Below are positions 1 through 7,192 of a stretch of 23,315 bases of DNA, piece after piece. The notes beneath the pieces were generated by a model that saw nothing but the letters and a program-made list of their open reading frames with translations, had not been told where the DNA came from and ran no database searches. A program made the translations under genes and the position numbers. Within the stretch, counting starts at the first letter, position 1. Every line of letters begins with the position of its first letter. Location: positions 1-23,315 of IMG/VR virus record IMGVR_UViG_3300022700_000234. One strand, 5' to 3'. This stretch comes from a virus.

Positions 1-948
1 TCAATCGTGCTGACCGCGAACGCGAAGTGGTTTCGTCAAGCCGGGTTCGAAGAATTCGAAGGTGCTGACTTTCGGGATCCGAAAAAGGTCGAGGCGTTCA
101 AGGCAGCCGCAGTCGCGTATCTCGACCGCGAGATCGGCCGCGAGAACTGCCTGTTCATGGTCTATGAGACCGACGAGAAGGCGCCGCACATTCACGCATA
201 CTACGCGCGTTGGAACGAGAAGGAGACGAAGACGAAGGGCGTCCAGAGGATGCTCCAACCGACCGACATGAAGCACTTCCGCAACGCGGAGAAGGCCCAG
301 GACAGCGTGGCCGAATGGTTCTCGCACATGGGTTTGGTGCGCGGTCAAAAGACCGCCGACGAGCGTCGCCGAGCGAAGCGTGAGGGCCTGGTGCCGCCGG
401 AGAAGCGCAAGCACCAGGCGCCGTGGCAGTGGCGACAGGCTGAGCGCCTCACGCTCATCGACGCGGCGGACCAAGCGCGAGCAGAGAGGGCAAAGGCGGA
501 CGCCCGGATCGAGGCGGCCGAGGCCGCCGAAAGGCGCGCCGAAAAGGTGAAGGCGACGGCTCTCGCGGAGGTCAAGCGCAAGCAGGAAGAGGCGCGGCTG
601 GCGCGTATCGAGACGGGCAAGCGCATCCGGGAAGAGGCAGAAAAAGAGCGCAAAGCTCGGCTCGCAGCTGTCGAGGTCAAGGAGAAAAGACAGACGGAAA
701 AACGAGAGAGGGTCGAGCGTCGTGAGCGTGAGGTTGTGCTTGCCGAAGAGCAGATCGCTATCGCTCGTCGCAAGCAATCCGATCTCGCGAAGATCCTCTT
801 GTCAGCCGAAGAGCCGATCCGAAAGGCCGCGCAATTCATGGGGCTGACAAACCACCCAATCGTCCAGGGCGGCCTGAAAGCCCTCGAAGGCGTGCGTGAG
901 TATTTCGACACGCGGGGCGGGAAAGTCGAGAGACAGCGAACGAGATGA
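1..948 (+). CDS. MobV/Pre-like relaxase, 5'-truncated by window edge
   Basis: The reading frame is open from base 1; the first possible start inside the window is a GTG at 7, but the sequence there already reads like the middle of a domain, so the gene almost certainly begins upstream. Residues around 50-70 contain YETDEKAPHIHAYY, which resembles the metal-binding motif III of MobV/Pre plasmid mobilisation relaxases (HxDExxPHxH), although the first His is not at the expected place. The motif I region, where the DNA-contacting residues would lie, is outside the window. From about residue 150 the protein is a long Arg/Lys/Glu/Ala-rich coiled coil, as in MobV tails. Such enzymes nick an oriT and lead single-stranded transfer or plasmid recombination. 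A helicase gene follows 24 bases later on the same strand. The family call is fairly good; whether it is active cannot be judged without the N-terminus. Confidence 0.7.
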   Translation, partial: SIVLTANAKWFRQAGFEEFEGADFRDPKKVEAFKAAAVAYLDREIGRENCLFMVYETDEKAPHIHAYYARWNEKETKTKGVQRMLQPTDMKHFRNAEKAQDSVAEWFSHMGLVRGQKTADERRRAKREGLVPPEKRKHQAPWQWRQAERLTLIDAADQARAERAKADARIEAAEAAERRAEKVKATALAEVKRKQEEARLARIETGKRIREEAEKERKARLAAVEVKEKRQTEKRERVERREREVVLAEEQIAIARRKQSDLAKILLSAEEPIRKAAQFMGLTNHPIVQGGLKALEGVREYFDTRGGKVERQRTR

Positions 949-972
949 GAAAGAGGGAGGCATATTCTTTGT

Positions 973-2538
973 ATGTCTGTCTCTCTTCGCTACTACCAGA
1001 ACGACCAGATCCGCAGCATCAGCGCGGCGTTCAGGCGTGGCGTGAAGTCCGTCCTGGTGGAAAGCTGTACGGGGTCAGGAAAGACGACCACGGCCAGCGA
1101 ACTCGTCCGCCTGGTCGCCGTTTCCGCGGAGAAGAAGTGGCGGGTCTGCGTCATCGCGCACACCGACCGGATCTGTCAGCAGCTGCGCGATCGCCTCGAG
1201 ATTTTCGGTATCGAGGCCGGCATGATCAAGGCGGGATATCCCGAGGAGCTGAGCAAGATCGTCCAGGTCGCGAGCATCCAGACTCTGGCCAACCGGCTCG
1301 ATCGCGTGGGCGATTTCGACCTCATCATAACCGACGAATGCCACCACGCCTGCGCCGCGAACTACCGCCGGGTATATGCTCATTTCGAGCGCGCCCGTCA
1401 TGTCGGTTTCACCGCGACTCCCGACCGACTGGACGGCCAGGCGCTCTCCGACATCTACGAGGAAATGATCGTCGGTCCGGCGTTCTCGAAGCTCATCGAG
1501 GAGGGCTACTTGGTCGACGCCGAGGTCCATAGTGTCAGCGGGAAACTCGATCTGGCGACGCCGGATGGCGATGCCGATTTCGACGCAGAAGAGGTCGCCC
1601 GCGTCGTCGAGGAAAAGGGCGTGTCGAGCCAGGCCCTGGAAAAGTTTCTCGATCTATGCCCTGGCAATGAAACCGCGATCGGCTTCACCGGCACGATCAA
1701 GCACGCCGAGCAGATGGCGCAGAGATCCAGGTCGATGGGCATCCCCGCTGAGACGCTCACCGGTGAAGACAGCTTGGACGAGGAAAGGCGCAAGTTCGAC
1801 GACCTGGCGGCCGGACGCATCCGCATTCTGTGGACCGTCTCGAAGGTCTCCGAGGGCGTCGATCTTCCGGATGTCCGAGTCGTCATCGACATGCGGAAAA
1901 CGAAGTCCCTGGTAACCTTCACCCAGGGTCACAACCGAGCAACTCGCGCCGCGCCTGGCAAAACGCATTCCATCTCGATCGACGCCGTGGGCAACTGGGC
2001 GATGCACGGCCACCCGACGCAAGACCGGGACTGGTCCGATAACTTCAAGGGCCTCTCCTGGGCGCAGAAGAAGCAGAAACTCACCGAGGACGGCGAGCAG
2101 GATCCGAGCGTCCGCGAGTGCGAGAACGTTCTCTGCCAGATGGTCTTCAAGTCGGCAAAGGTCTGCCCGTATTGCGGTCATGAACACGAAGCCAACGACC
2201 GGATCCCAAAAGAAAAAGCGATCGAGCTTCGGCGCCTTGACAAGAAGAAACTCGAAGCCCTCCACCGGCAACAGATGGCGGCCGAGAGGGCTGCCCAGGG
2301 CTCCGCTGAGACCTTCAAGGATCTCGCAAGGAAGGCCGCCCATTTCAAGGGCACGAAGTCTCGCCACTCGGCGCCAGGGCGCGCCATGAACATCCTCATC
2401 GGACGCGCGATCAAGGCCCGGAAACAGGAACAGACAGACAGATACGAGAGCATCTGCGCCGACCTGATCGCTAACGGATTCCAGCGCGACCTGGACAAGA
2501 AGATCGCCGCGGCATTCCCGGATGAGGAGGCGGCATGA
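973..2538 (+). CDS. DEAD/DEAH-type superfamily 2 helicase with C-terminal zinc-binding segment
   Basis: A 521-residue SF2 helicase. LRYYQNDQI at residues 5-13 is the usual entry to the fold. Walker A is CTGSGKTTT (about 32-40), motif II is DECH (121-124) and motif III is TAT (147-149). The second RecA-like domain carries the TGE and SEGVDLPDVRVVI segments and a motif VI-like QGHNRATR, where the usual Gly of QxxGRxxR is replaced by Asn. Near residue 380-405 there is a CxxxxC...CPYCGH cluster, probably a zinc finger. Such ATPases unwind or remodel DNA in phage replication and recombination. The next gene, a VRR-NUC nuclease, overlaps its stop codon, suggesting translational coupling and joint action. 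A GGAGG at 956-960 is 12 bases from the ATG, rather far; an ATT at 964 is the only closer in-frame alternative, so ATG 973 is kept. Confidence 0.88.
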   Translation: MSVSLRYYQNDQIRSISAAFRRGVKSVLVESCTGSGKTTTASELVRLVAVSAEKKWRVCVIAHTDRICQQLRDRLEIFGIEAGMIKAGYPEELSKIVQVASIQTLANRLDRVGDFDLIITDECHHACAANYRRVYAHFERARHVGFTATPDRLDGQALSDIYEEMIVGPAFSKLIEEGYLVDAEVHSVSGKLDLATPDGDADFDAEEVARVVEEKGVSSQALEKFLDLCPGNETAIGFTGTIKHAEQMAQRSRSMGIPAETLTGEDSLDEERRKFDDLAAGRIRILWTVSKVSEGVDLPDVRVVIDMRKTKSLVTFTQGHNRATRAAPGKTHSISIDAVGNWAMHGHPTQDRDWSDNFKGLSWAQKKQKLTEDGEQDPSVRECENVLCQMVFKSAKVCPYCGHEHEANDRIPKEKAIELRRLDKKKLEALHRQQMAAERAAQGSAETFKDLARKAAHFKGTKSRHSAPGRAMNILIGRAIKARKQEQTDRYESICADLIANGFQRDLDKKIAAAFPDEEAA

Positions 2539-2945
2539 GGGAGCGCGGGATCCAGAACCTGATCCTGGAAAGGCTCTCTCGGGAATACGGAACCGACGGC
2601 CTTTTCAAGACCAGGGACAACGGTGATTTCGTGCCGATCGCGTCCGTCCGGGCGGCGATCACCGCGGCAACCAGGTCTCCGGGGCAAGCCCTGACAATCC
2701 TGAAAGACCTCCTCAACCGACGCAAGAAGATCGGCTCGAAAGGCGAGCCCGACGTCCAGGGCGTCCTGCGAGGGCGGTTCGTCGCGGTCGAGGTCAAGAA
2801 GCCCGGGCAGAAGCGCAAGCCTCACCAGGAAGCCTATGCCAGGCGCATCGAAATGTCGGGAGGGATCGCGATTGTCGCGACGAGTCCGGACGAAGCGATC
2901 GAGCGCATCGAGGCCGCTATCAGCTCGAGTGAAGCTCGCGCCTGA
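2535..2945 (+). CDS. VRR-NUC domain nuclease
   Basis: A 136-residue protein with the VRR-NUC (PD-(D/E)xK) signature: GEPDVQG near residue 75-81, then AVEVKKPGQKRKPHQEAYARRIEMSGG, giving the catalytic D, the ExK pair and the conserved downstream Q/H and Gly. VRR-NUC proteins are structure-specific nucleases related to Holliday-junction resolvases and the FAN1 nuclease domain, and single-domain versions are common in phage replication modules. The ATG overlaps the helicase stop (ATGA type), so the two are probably co-translated as an unwinding and nuclease pair. Its last 26 bases overlap the end of the convergent minus-strand gene that ends at 2920. Confidence 0.85.
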   Translation: MRERGIQNLILERLSREYGTDGLFKTRDNGDFVPIASVRAAITAATRSPGQALTILKDLLNRRKKIGSKGEPDVQGVLRGRFVAVEVKKPGQKRKPHQEAYARRIEMSGGIAIVATSPDEAIERIEAAISSSEARA

Positions 2946-3222
2946 ACGCCTCGGCCGCGAGCTGGTATTCCGGCCCAGGCGTCTTCACCCACACGCCTTC
3001 ACGATTCTCCACCGCCCGCCTGGCGCGCTCTGGCACGCCCTCGTCTGTGAGCACTTCGGCCAGCTCGGGCGGATGAACCACCGTCCAATCGCGCCGCGTC
3101 ACAACAACACGCACCCCGGCATATGTCAGCACGACGCTCGAGGCATGAACGGTCAGCTCCTCGACGTCATCGTCCCGCACTGCAAGCAAGATCCGAAGCC
3201 GATCGTGTCCAGAAAAGCTCAT
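2920..3222 (-). CDS. Hypothetical protein, last gene of the sigma-factor operon
   Basis: A 100-residue protein that I do not recognise. It has no signal peptide or membrane segment and looks like a compact alpha/beta protein, with strands such as RILLAVRDDD and VVLTYAGVRVVVTRRDW followed by an acidic/basic helical C-terminus. Its ATG (3222) overlaps the stop of the sigma-factor gene in an ATGA arrangement, and a GAGGA ribosome binding site lies inside the end of that gene, so it is almost certainly co-translated with the sigma factor. That coupling makes a role as a partner or regulator of the sigma factor conceivable, but nothing in the sequence proves it. The 3' end runs 26 bases into the convergent VRR-NUC gene. 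Confidence 0.7.
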   Translation of the reverse strand: MSFSGHDRLRILLAVRDDDVEELTVHASSVVLTYAGVRVVVTRRDWTVVHPPELAEVLTDEGVPERARRAVENREGVWVKTPGPEYQLAAEAFRRELHSS

Positions 3223-4007
3223 ATCAGATCCTCGATTTTCAGGCCCATGTTCCGCAGTTCGATAGCAAGATATCGAAGCGCCTGTTTCTCAAGCTCCGTC
3301 ACCCAAGTCCGGCTGACACCGAGCTCGACAGCAATATTCTCGAGAGACATTTTCGTCTCCAAAAAATACCGTCGCTTCAAAACATAACGCTCGCGGTCGT
3401 CGAGCTTGTTCAAAAGCCCTTCGATGAGCTCATTCACCGTTGCGCGATCGACCGCATCCTCGGCGCTCTCGCATTCCGAAACAAGCTGAACCCCCGTTTC
3501 TTCTTCGCTGTCCGAAGACTCCGAAGCCAGCGTCTTGCGGCCGTTCCTCAGGTTCATGGCGCGGGCGGCGTGCTCGGGAGAAACACCGAGGTCGCGTGCG
3601 GCGAGTTCAACCGCGCGCGGACCACTCCACCCTTCGTTCTCATAGCTGACGACGAGCCCGGAGATTTCTTGCTGAAGACGTCTCTCTTTCTCGCCCTTCG
3701 CAATAGTCATTTGTGACCAATTCTGCTGAGCGTGTCTCTGGACATACGAGCGTATCCACTCGTAAGCGCATCCAGAAAATTGCCCTTTCTCGGGGTCATA
3801 AACATTGGCGGCATGAACGATTCCCGCGAGGCCCTCGGACACAAGGTCTTCGCGACTTATTCCGGACCATGCCGCCGTCGGTGTTGCTTGCTTATGAACC
3901 AGCCCCTTGCAGGAATCGACGAGGCTTTTCATGGCCCTCTCATCGCGGGACTCCTGCCATGCCAGGGCCCACATTGTCTGTTTGTCTTTGAGAGTGAGCT
4001 GTTCCAT
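3219..4007 (-). CDS. RpoH-like sigma-70 family RNA polymerase sigma factor
   Basis: A 262-residue sigma factor. Region 2 is recognisable as SREDLVSEGLAGIVHAANVYDPEKGQFS followed by AYEWIRSYVQRHAQQNWSQM (about residues 50-100), which parallels the DLIQEG...FDP...WIR...WS block of RpoH. The next part, TIAKGEKERRLQQEI, resembles the RpoH-box region. A region 3-like helix (VELAARDLGVSPEHAARAM) follows, and region 4 is LDDRERYVLKRRYFL...SLENIAVELGVSRTWVTELEKQALRYL, with a helix-turn-helix for -35 binding. Length is slightly below the RpoH norm of about 285-300. I prefer the ATG at 4007, with AAAGGAA at good spacing, over the TTG at 4037. It lies in an operon behind an HNH gene and before a 100-residue protein. 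It is the natural candidate to recognise the five repeated promoter-like sites ahead of the late genes. Confidence 0.88.
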   Translation of the reverse strand: MEQLTLKDKQTMWALAWQESRDERAMKSLVDSCKGLVHKQATPTAAWSGISREDLVSEGLAGIVHAANVYDPEKGQFSGCAYEWIRSYVQRHAQQNWSQMTIAKGEKERRLQQEISGLVVSYENEGWSGPRAVELAARDLGVSPEHAARAMNLRNGRKTLASESSDSEEETGVQLVSECESAEDAVDRATVNELIEGLLNKLDDRERYVLKRRYFLETKMSLENIAVELGVSRTWVTELEKQALRYLAIELRNMGLKIEDLI

Positions 4008-4033
4008 GAAGCGTTCCTTTCCGCCGCTCCATT

Positions 4034-4480
4034 TCAAGTAGTTCCGGTTTTTCGCGGGCCGAAACGCTTTCCGAGGGTTTTCGAAAATTTTCCTTGGTAG
4101 CCGGTGCTCTTACGTATGCGGGCGGTGTCGCAGGCGATGCAGTTGCCGCGCGTCTTCCTCACGCCAGCGACGTATCGCTTGGTCGGAAAGTCCTCCTCCG
4201 GCAGCGCGACGCCGCATGACGTGCAGCGCTTCCACCAGGCTCCGGAGTCGTCTCGCCAGTGCTTGACGTGGCGTCTTTTGTGCTCTGGCCACGGCAAGGC
4301 TTCGAGGTTGTCGGGGTGGTTGTTGAGCTTGTCTTCGTCGCGGTGATGGACATGCCAGCCGTCGGGTATTGTGCCGTGGTGCCGCTCGTATATGAGGCGG
4401 TGCTCCTTAATCAAGCGGCCATCGTCGGTCTTAACGGTCGCGTAACCGGTCGAGTTTATGAATCGGGCTTGTTCGGACAT
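4034..4480 (-). CDS. HNH endonuclease (HNH_3-like) with C-terminal CxxC zinc ribbon
   Basis: A 148-residue protein. The segment EHRLIYERHHGTIPDGWHVHHRDEDKLNNHPDNLEAL (about residues 26-62) is a textbook HNH motif of the phage/homing-endonuclease type, with the HH, the D...NN and the NL positions intact. A second cysteine set (CTSCG near residue 96 and CIACD near 127) probably binds a zinc ion. The start at 4480 has a strong GGAGGAGG-like ribosome binding site. The stop lies 26 bases before the sigma-factor ATG, so the genes form one leftward operon. It may be a free-standing homing endonuclease or a phage DNA-processing nuclease; the sequence does not separate these. Confidence 0.82.
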   Translation of the reverse strand: MSEQARFINSTGYATVKTDDGRLIKEHRLIYERHHGTIPDGWHVHHRDEDKLNNHPDNLEALPWPEHKRRHVKHWRDDSGAWWKRCTSCGVALPEEDFPTKRYVAGVRKTRGNCIACDTARIRKSTGYQGKFSKTLGKRFGPRKTGTT

Positions 4481-4598
4481 GGTGGCCTCCTCCGCTCAGG
4501 AAGGAGATCGGGCCCGGCTTGAGGTCTCGCACGATTTAGTGTTGATTTAATGTCAAAATGTCTGAGCGTTGACACTAACCTCGATCTATGGAGAAACG
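4481..4598 (+). promoter_or_regulatory. Divergent promoter region between HNH/sigma operon and exported-protein gene
   Basis: This 118-base gap separates two genes transcribed away from each other and is AT-rich in its middle. It contains a TTGACA at 4569-4574 on the plus strand and a second TTGACA on the minus strand (complement of 4551-4556), and both could act as sigma-70 -35 boxes. I could not find a clean -10 at standard spacing for either, so precise promoters are not assigned. The minus-strand ribosome binding site for the HNH gene and the GGAG for the gene at 4599 lie at its ends. Confidence 0.4.
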
Positions 4599-4976
4599 AT
4601 GAAACTACTTATGGCCGCGGCAATGATTACTGGTTGTGCCACAATCTCAAGTGCTGCCGATCTCGGTTTGACGACGGATGACCCTGTGTTGGTCCGCATA
4701 GCCGGATCAGATTTGCAGGACATAGGCAGTATCCAGAAAGTGGGTTATTCGATTTTTATTGAAAATTACTCTGAAGATAGCCTTCAGCGACTCAATCAAA
4801 ATGAATGGTACCTTAATTATGCTTTTCATTATGCTCGGCAGATTTGCTATGGTAGGCGCACAGACGATTCCTTCACACTTGAAGACAGCCAAAAGGAGCC
4901 GAAGCCCGAAATGATTGAGTTGGCCTCTGCCGGATTGAATGGACTTGTTTTCGAGTTCGCTTGCTCGGACGAGTAG
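4599..4976 (+). CDS. Exported hypothetical protein
   Basis: A 125-residue protein starting at the ATG preceded by GGAGAAACG; an upstream in-frame start at 4569 lacks a ribosome binding site. The N-terminus MKLLMAAAMITGCATISSAADLG is a signal sequence, cleavable after ISSA/SSAA; alternatively ITGC at residues 10-13 could be a lipobox, making a lipoprotein. The mature part has two cysteines (CYG near the middle and a C-terminal FACSDE) that might form a disulfide, consistent with a periplasmic location. I do not recognise the family. The gene is less GC-rich than its neighbours and, with the next gene, looks like cargo (a moron) expressed apart from phage development. Confidence 0.65.
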   Translation: MKLLMAAAMITGCATISSAADLGLTTDDPVLVRIAGSDLQDIGSIQKVGYSIFIENYSEDSLQRLNQNEWYLNYAFHYARQICYGRRTDDSFTLEDSQKEPKPEMIELASAGLNGLVFEFACSDE

Positions 4977-5329
4977 TGAACGAAAAGTAAGCGTCCGGGG
5001 TCTACTCCAGCTAAAATCGTTCGCAGTTATCGGCTTCGTTGGTGGAATCTCGTATTGCACTGATAACCAGCTTGTAGTTCGCTGCCTAAGAGGCGCACCA
5101 TCATCGAGGCGATATCATGAGACCGAGCGCGACGTCGTGCGATTTTTCCGGACCGAAATAGGTTGCGCGGCCCACTTAACTTTTCGCGCGGCTTGACCAG
5201 TCGCGCGATTTTCAGGGCCAACGACAGACCGCATGCAGAATGTGGGCTCAAGAGAGGTTGTCTGCCTCGAGACATGGGCAAACTCTCGTGCTGACAAATC
5301 GAAGAAAGCACTGATTAAGAGAGGTTACA
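4977..5329. other. Gene-free stretch within the lower-GC cargo segment
   Basis: No open frame here looks like a protein. Two imperfect direct copies of GTCGYGCGATTTT occur near 5131 and 5199, and AAGAGAGGTT occurs twice (near 5249 and 5317), the second serving as the ribosome binding site of the following gene. Nothing resembles a tRNA or a strong terminator. It may be remnant or regulatory DNA. Confidence 0.4.
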
Positions 5330-6085
5330 ATGTTACCGTTAGGCATAATTCAGCTAATTTTCATTTTTGCCTTCCTGACAATTGTATCAATGTTCGTTGG
5401 CTTTGGAACGATGGGTAATCCAGGCCGAGGCGAAGAAATAATGAACTCGATCATGACCTGGGTATTTCTGATCGGGTTTGGTCCATGGCTACTTTATTAT
5501 GGCATAAAGATTTTGAAAGCTATTTTTGTTGGCATTGGTGCTGGCGGGGGTGATCCTGATGTGAATTCCGGGTATGTAACACCCACAGGACTCAAATTCG
5601 ATATCGAGGACGCTATTGAAGTGTTTCAAAAAGCAAATCATCTTAATGGTCTGGGAGCGCTATCGAATGACGCTTTGGAGCGGATAGTAGATGGTATTGG
5701 AAGGTCAGAAATCGCTCGCGATCGAGTGACAACCGCAAGCGAGTGCATGCCTCCAATCCGCCAGCTTGATCCCTACTACTCAATCTCTGCGATTGAAACT
5801 GTTGCGAGCTCAAAGCTTCTGAAGGCGGGAGAGGCAGAGCTTGCGCGACACGTAATAATGTCGCGTCTTGACGGAAAAGAACCCATTGAGGTGCCGCACG
5901 AGCCAGAGTCGTCTCTCGCATTATCCGAGATGTCGTCCGGCGGTATAAAGGACGTTGATGAGGTCGAGGAGTATCGTGGGGTTGTGATAGAAAAAAGGAA
6001 TATGCGTTGGTTCATAGGTGACAAGAAGTTTTTGACCCTCGGAAAGGCCAAAGCATATATCAAAAACCATGAGCTGCTCGGATAG
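5330..6085 (+). CDS. Hypothetical membrane protein, two predicted TM helices
   Basis: A 251-residue protein with a GAGAGG ribosome binding site before its ATG. Residues 4-27 (IIQLIFIFAFLTIVSMFVGF region) and about 40-68 (IMTWVFLIGFGPWLLYYGIKI and following) are hydrophobic enough to span the membrane. The rest, about 180 residues, is soluble and mostly helical, with LERIVDGIGRS and AGEAELARHVIMSR, and ends in a small YRGVVIEKRNMRWFIGDKKFLTLGKAKAYIKNHELL module of beta-strands plus helix. I do not recognise the family. Lower GC than the replication and structural genes, and its pairing with an exported protein, suggest host-acquired cargo. It is convergent with the minus-strand gene ending at 6094, only 8 bases away. 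Confidence 0.7.
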   Translation: MLPLGIIQLIFIFAFLTIVSMFVGFGTMGNPGRGEEIMNSIMTWVFLIGFGPWLLYYGIKILKAIFVGIGAGGGDPDVNSGYVTPTGLKFDIEDAIEVFQKANHLNGLGALSNDALERIVDGIGRSEIARDRVTTASECMPPIRQLDPYYSISAIETVASSKLLKAGEAELARHVIMSRLDGKEPIEVPHEPESSLALSEMSSGGIKDVDEVEEYRGVVIEKRNMRWFIGDKKFLTLGKAKAYIKNHELLG

Positions 6086-6093
6086 CGGGCCAA

Positions 6094-6288
6094 TTATTGA
6101 TTGAAAGAGCATCCTGTGAAGGTTCGTAGAACCCGCTCCTCGACCTCGGGGCGTGTCATCGGCTCGGCCGAGGCGAACTGTCCGACCTCGAGGCCATCGG
6201 GATGGTCGAAGACCAGCACTACCAGGTCCGGCCATTCCAGCCGTGTCTCGCAGTCGTCGCGGCGGTCGATGATCGGTGCGGTGGTCAT
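6094..6288 (-). CDS. Small hypothetical protein
   Basis: A 64-residue frame starting at an ATG at 6288 (a TTG at 6294 is also possible). The product MTTAPIIDRRDDCETRLEWPDLVVLVFDHPDGLEV and onward reads like a genuine folded protein, and third-position codon use is GC-rich like the confident phage genes. There is no clear ribosome binding site, but the frame begins 34 bases after the stop of the minus-strand HNH-type gene and could be translated from the same message. Family unknown. Confidence 0.5.
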   Translation of the reverse strand: MTTAPIIDRRDDCETRLEWPDLVVLVFDHPDGLEVGQFASAEPMTRPEVEERVLRTFTGCSFNQ

Positions 6289-6322
6289 GGGCAAGGGATA
6301 CGGTTGCGACGTTGATAAAGGG

Positions 6323-7105
6323 TTAATCCCTTTCCCAGATCACCTCTGCAGCGAGATATTCGCGCATGATGATTCTGACGACAAACCGATCATCGTCGAT
6401 TGCTGTATATCTGTAGACTCCTGGCTGGACGATCACCCATCCGTCCTTGAAGTCCGGGTCGTCGACCCCAAATGCCGTTCGCGCAAGGCGTTGCATCATT
6501 CGGCTGCCTACTTCGGGCCAGACACCTCCGTGATCAACATTTAAGAATGCCGAGGCCTGATGTTTGGTCATCACTTCCAAGGGCACAGCGTTGGCGTAGT
6601 CAGGCTCCCCGAAGACCGGTTGCCCATGCTCGAAATAGACATGGCCTCGGGCATTCTTTACGATCACACGCAAGATGCGTTCCATGTCGGGGACAAAGAC
6701 GACACGCTCTTTTCCCGAGGAATCTGTCTGAACAGTAAGACTGCTTTCGACGGCCTCCTGAATCTTCCGGTTAGAGGCGAGGACCCTCTCGGACCGCTTG
6801 ATAGCCTGTCCTTTTGGATCGGCGGTTCCCGATATGACAGATCCCAGAAACGCGACGAAATACTCCTCGTCACCCGAGAAACCTGCATTGCATTCGCGGC
6901 AGATCCTTACTTCGGGCAAATTATCGGGAGCTTTCTTGTCGAGCATACATTGTGAGGGAACGTGATCCTTGTTCGACTCTCCTTTGGTCAAGGAAAGCGT
7001 CTTACCGCACTGAATACACCATGCCTTGTGTCGTTCGTCCGAGAAATCATCAATATGATCCATTGGTACTTCTTTAATGATGCCGGTTTCGATCAAGTCT
7101 TGCAC
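6323..7105 (-). CDS. HNH-endonuclease-type protein
   Basis: A 260-residue protein beginning at a GTG at 7105; an ATG 42 bases further in (7063) is the alternative start. The N-terminal third carries CIQCGKTLS, then KDHVPSQCML, then ICRECNAGFSGDEEYFVAFLGS. This CxxC, D-H, CxxC-N arrangement is typical of a widespread HNH-like group in which the DH and the following N-x-x-F-S-x-D-E-E-Y make up the beta-beta-alpha metal site. The C-terminal two thirds are uncharacterised. It lies just beyond the terminator of the replicative helicase, so it probably has its own promoter or depends on read-through. It may be a defence, homing or DNA-processing nuclease; the sequence does not decide which. Confidence 0.7.
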   Translation of the reverse strand: MQDLIETGIIKEVPMDHIDDFSDERHKAWCIQCGKTLSLTKGESNKDHVPSQCMLDKKAPDNLPEVRICRECNAGFSGDEEYFVAFLGSVISGTADPKGQAIKRSERVLASNRKIQEAVESSLTVQTDSSGKERVVFVPDMERILRVIVKNARGHVYFEHGQPVFGEPDYANAVPLEVMTKHQASAFLNVDHGGVWPEVGSRMMQRLARTAFGVDDPDFKDGWVIVQPGVYRYTAIDDDRFVVRIIMREYLAAEVIWERD

Positions 7106-7118
7106 TCTCTTGGGCCTG

Positions 7119-7147
7119 AAAAAAGCCCCCCGGCCGGAGCCGGGGGC
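7119..7147 (-). terminator. Rho-independent terminator after the replicative helicase
   Basis: Read on the minus strand, GCCGGGGGC (7139-7147) pairs with the C-run and GGC at 7126-7134 around a 4-base loop, with one bulged base, and is followed directly by six U residues (the A-run at 7119-7124). It lies 46 bases past the helicase stop. Confidence 0.85.
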
Positions 7148-7192
7148 AAGTCACAACAGGGTTGCCGGATTGCCCGCCGGCGCGGGGTTCGA

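Noticed and set aside
1-777. Minus-strand frame of 258 codons at the left edge
   Set aside because: It is antisense to the relaxase and reads as low-complexity Leu/Arg-rich sequence with no recognisable domain.
5027-5311. Minus-strand frame of 94 codons in the cargo island
   Set aside because: There is no ribosome binding site, composition is unlike a folded protein, and no neighbouring minus-strand operon would include it.
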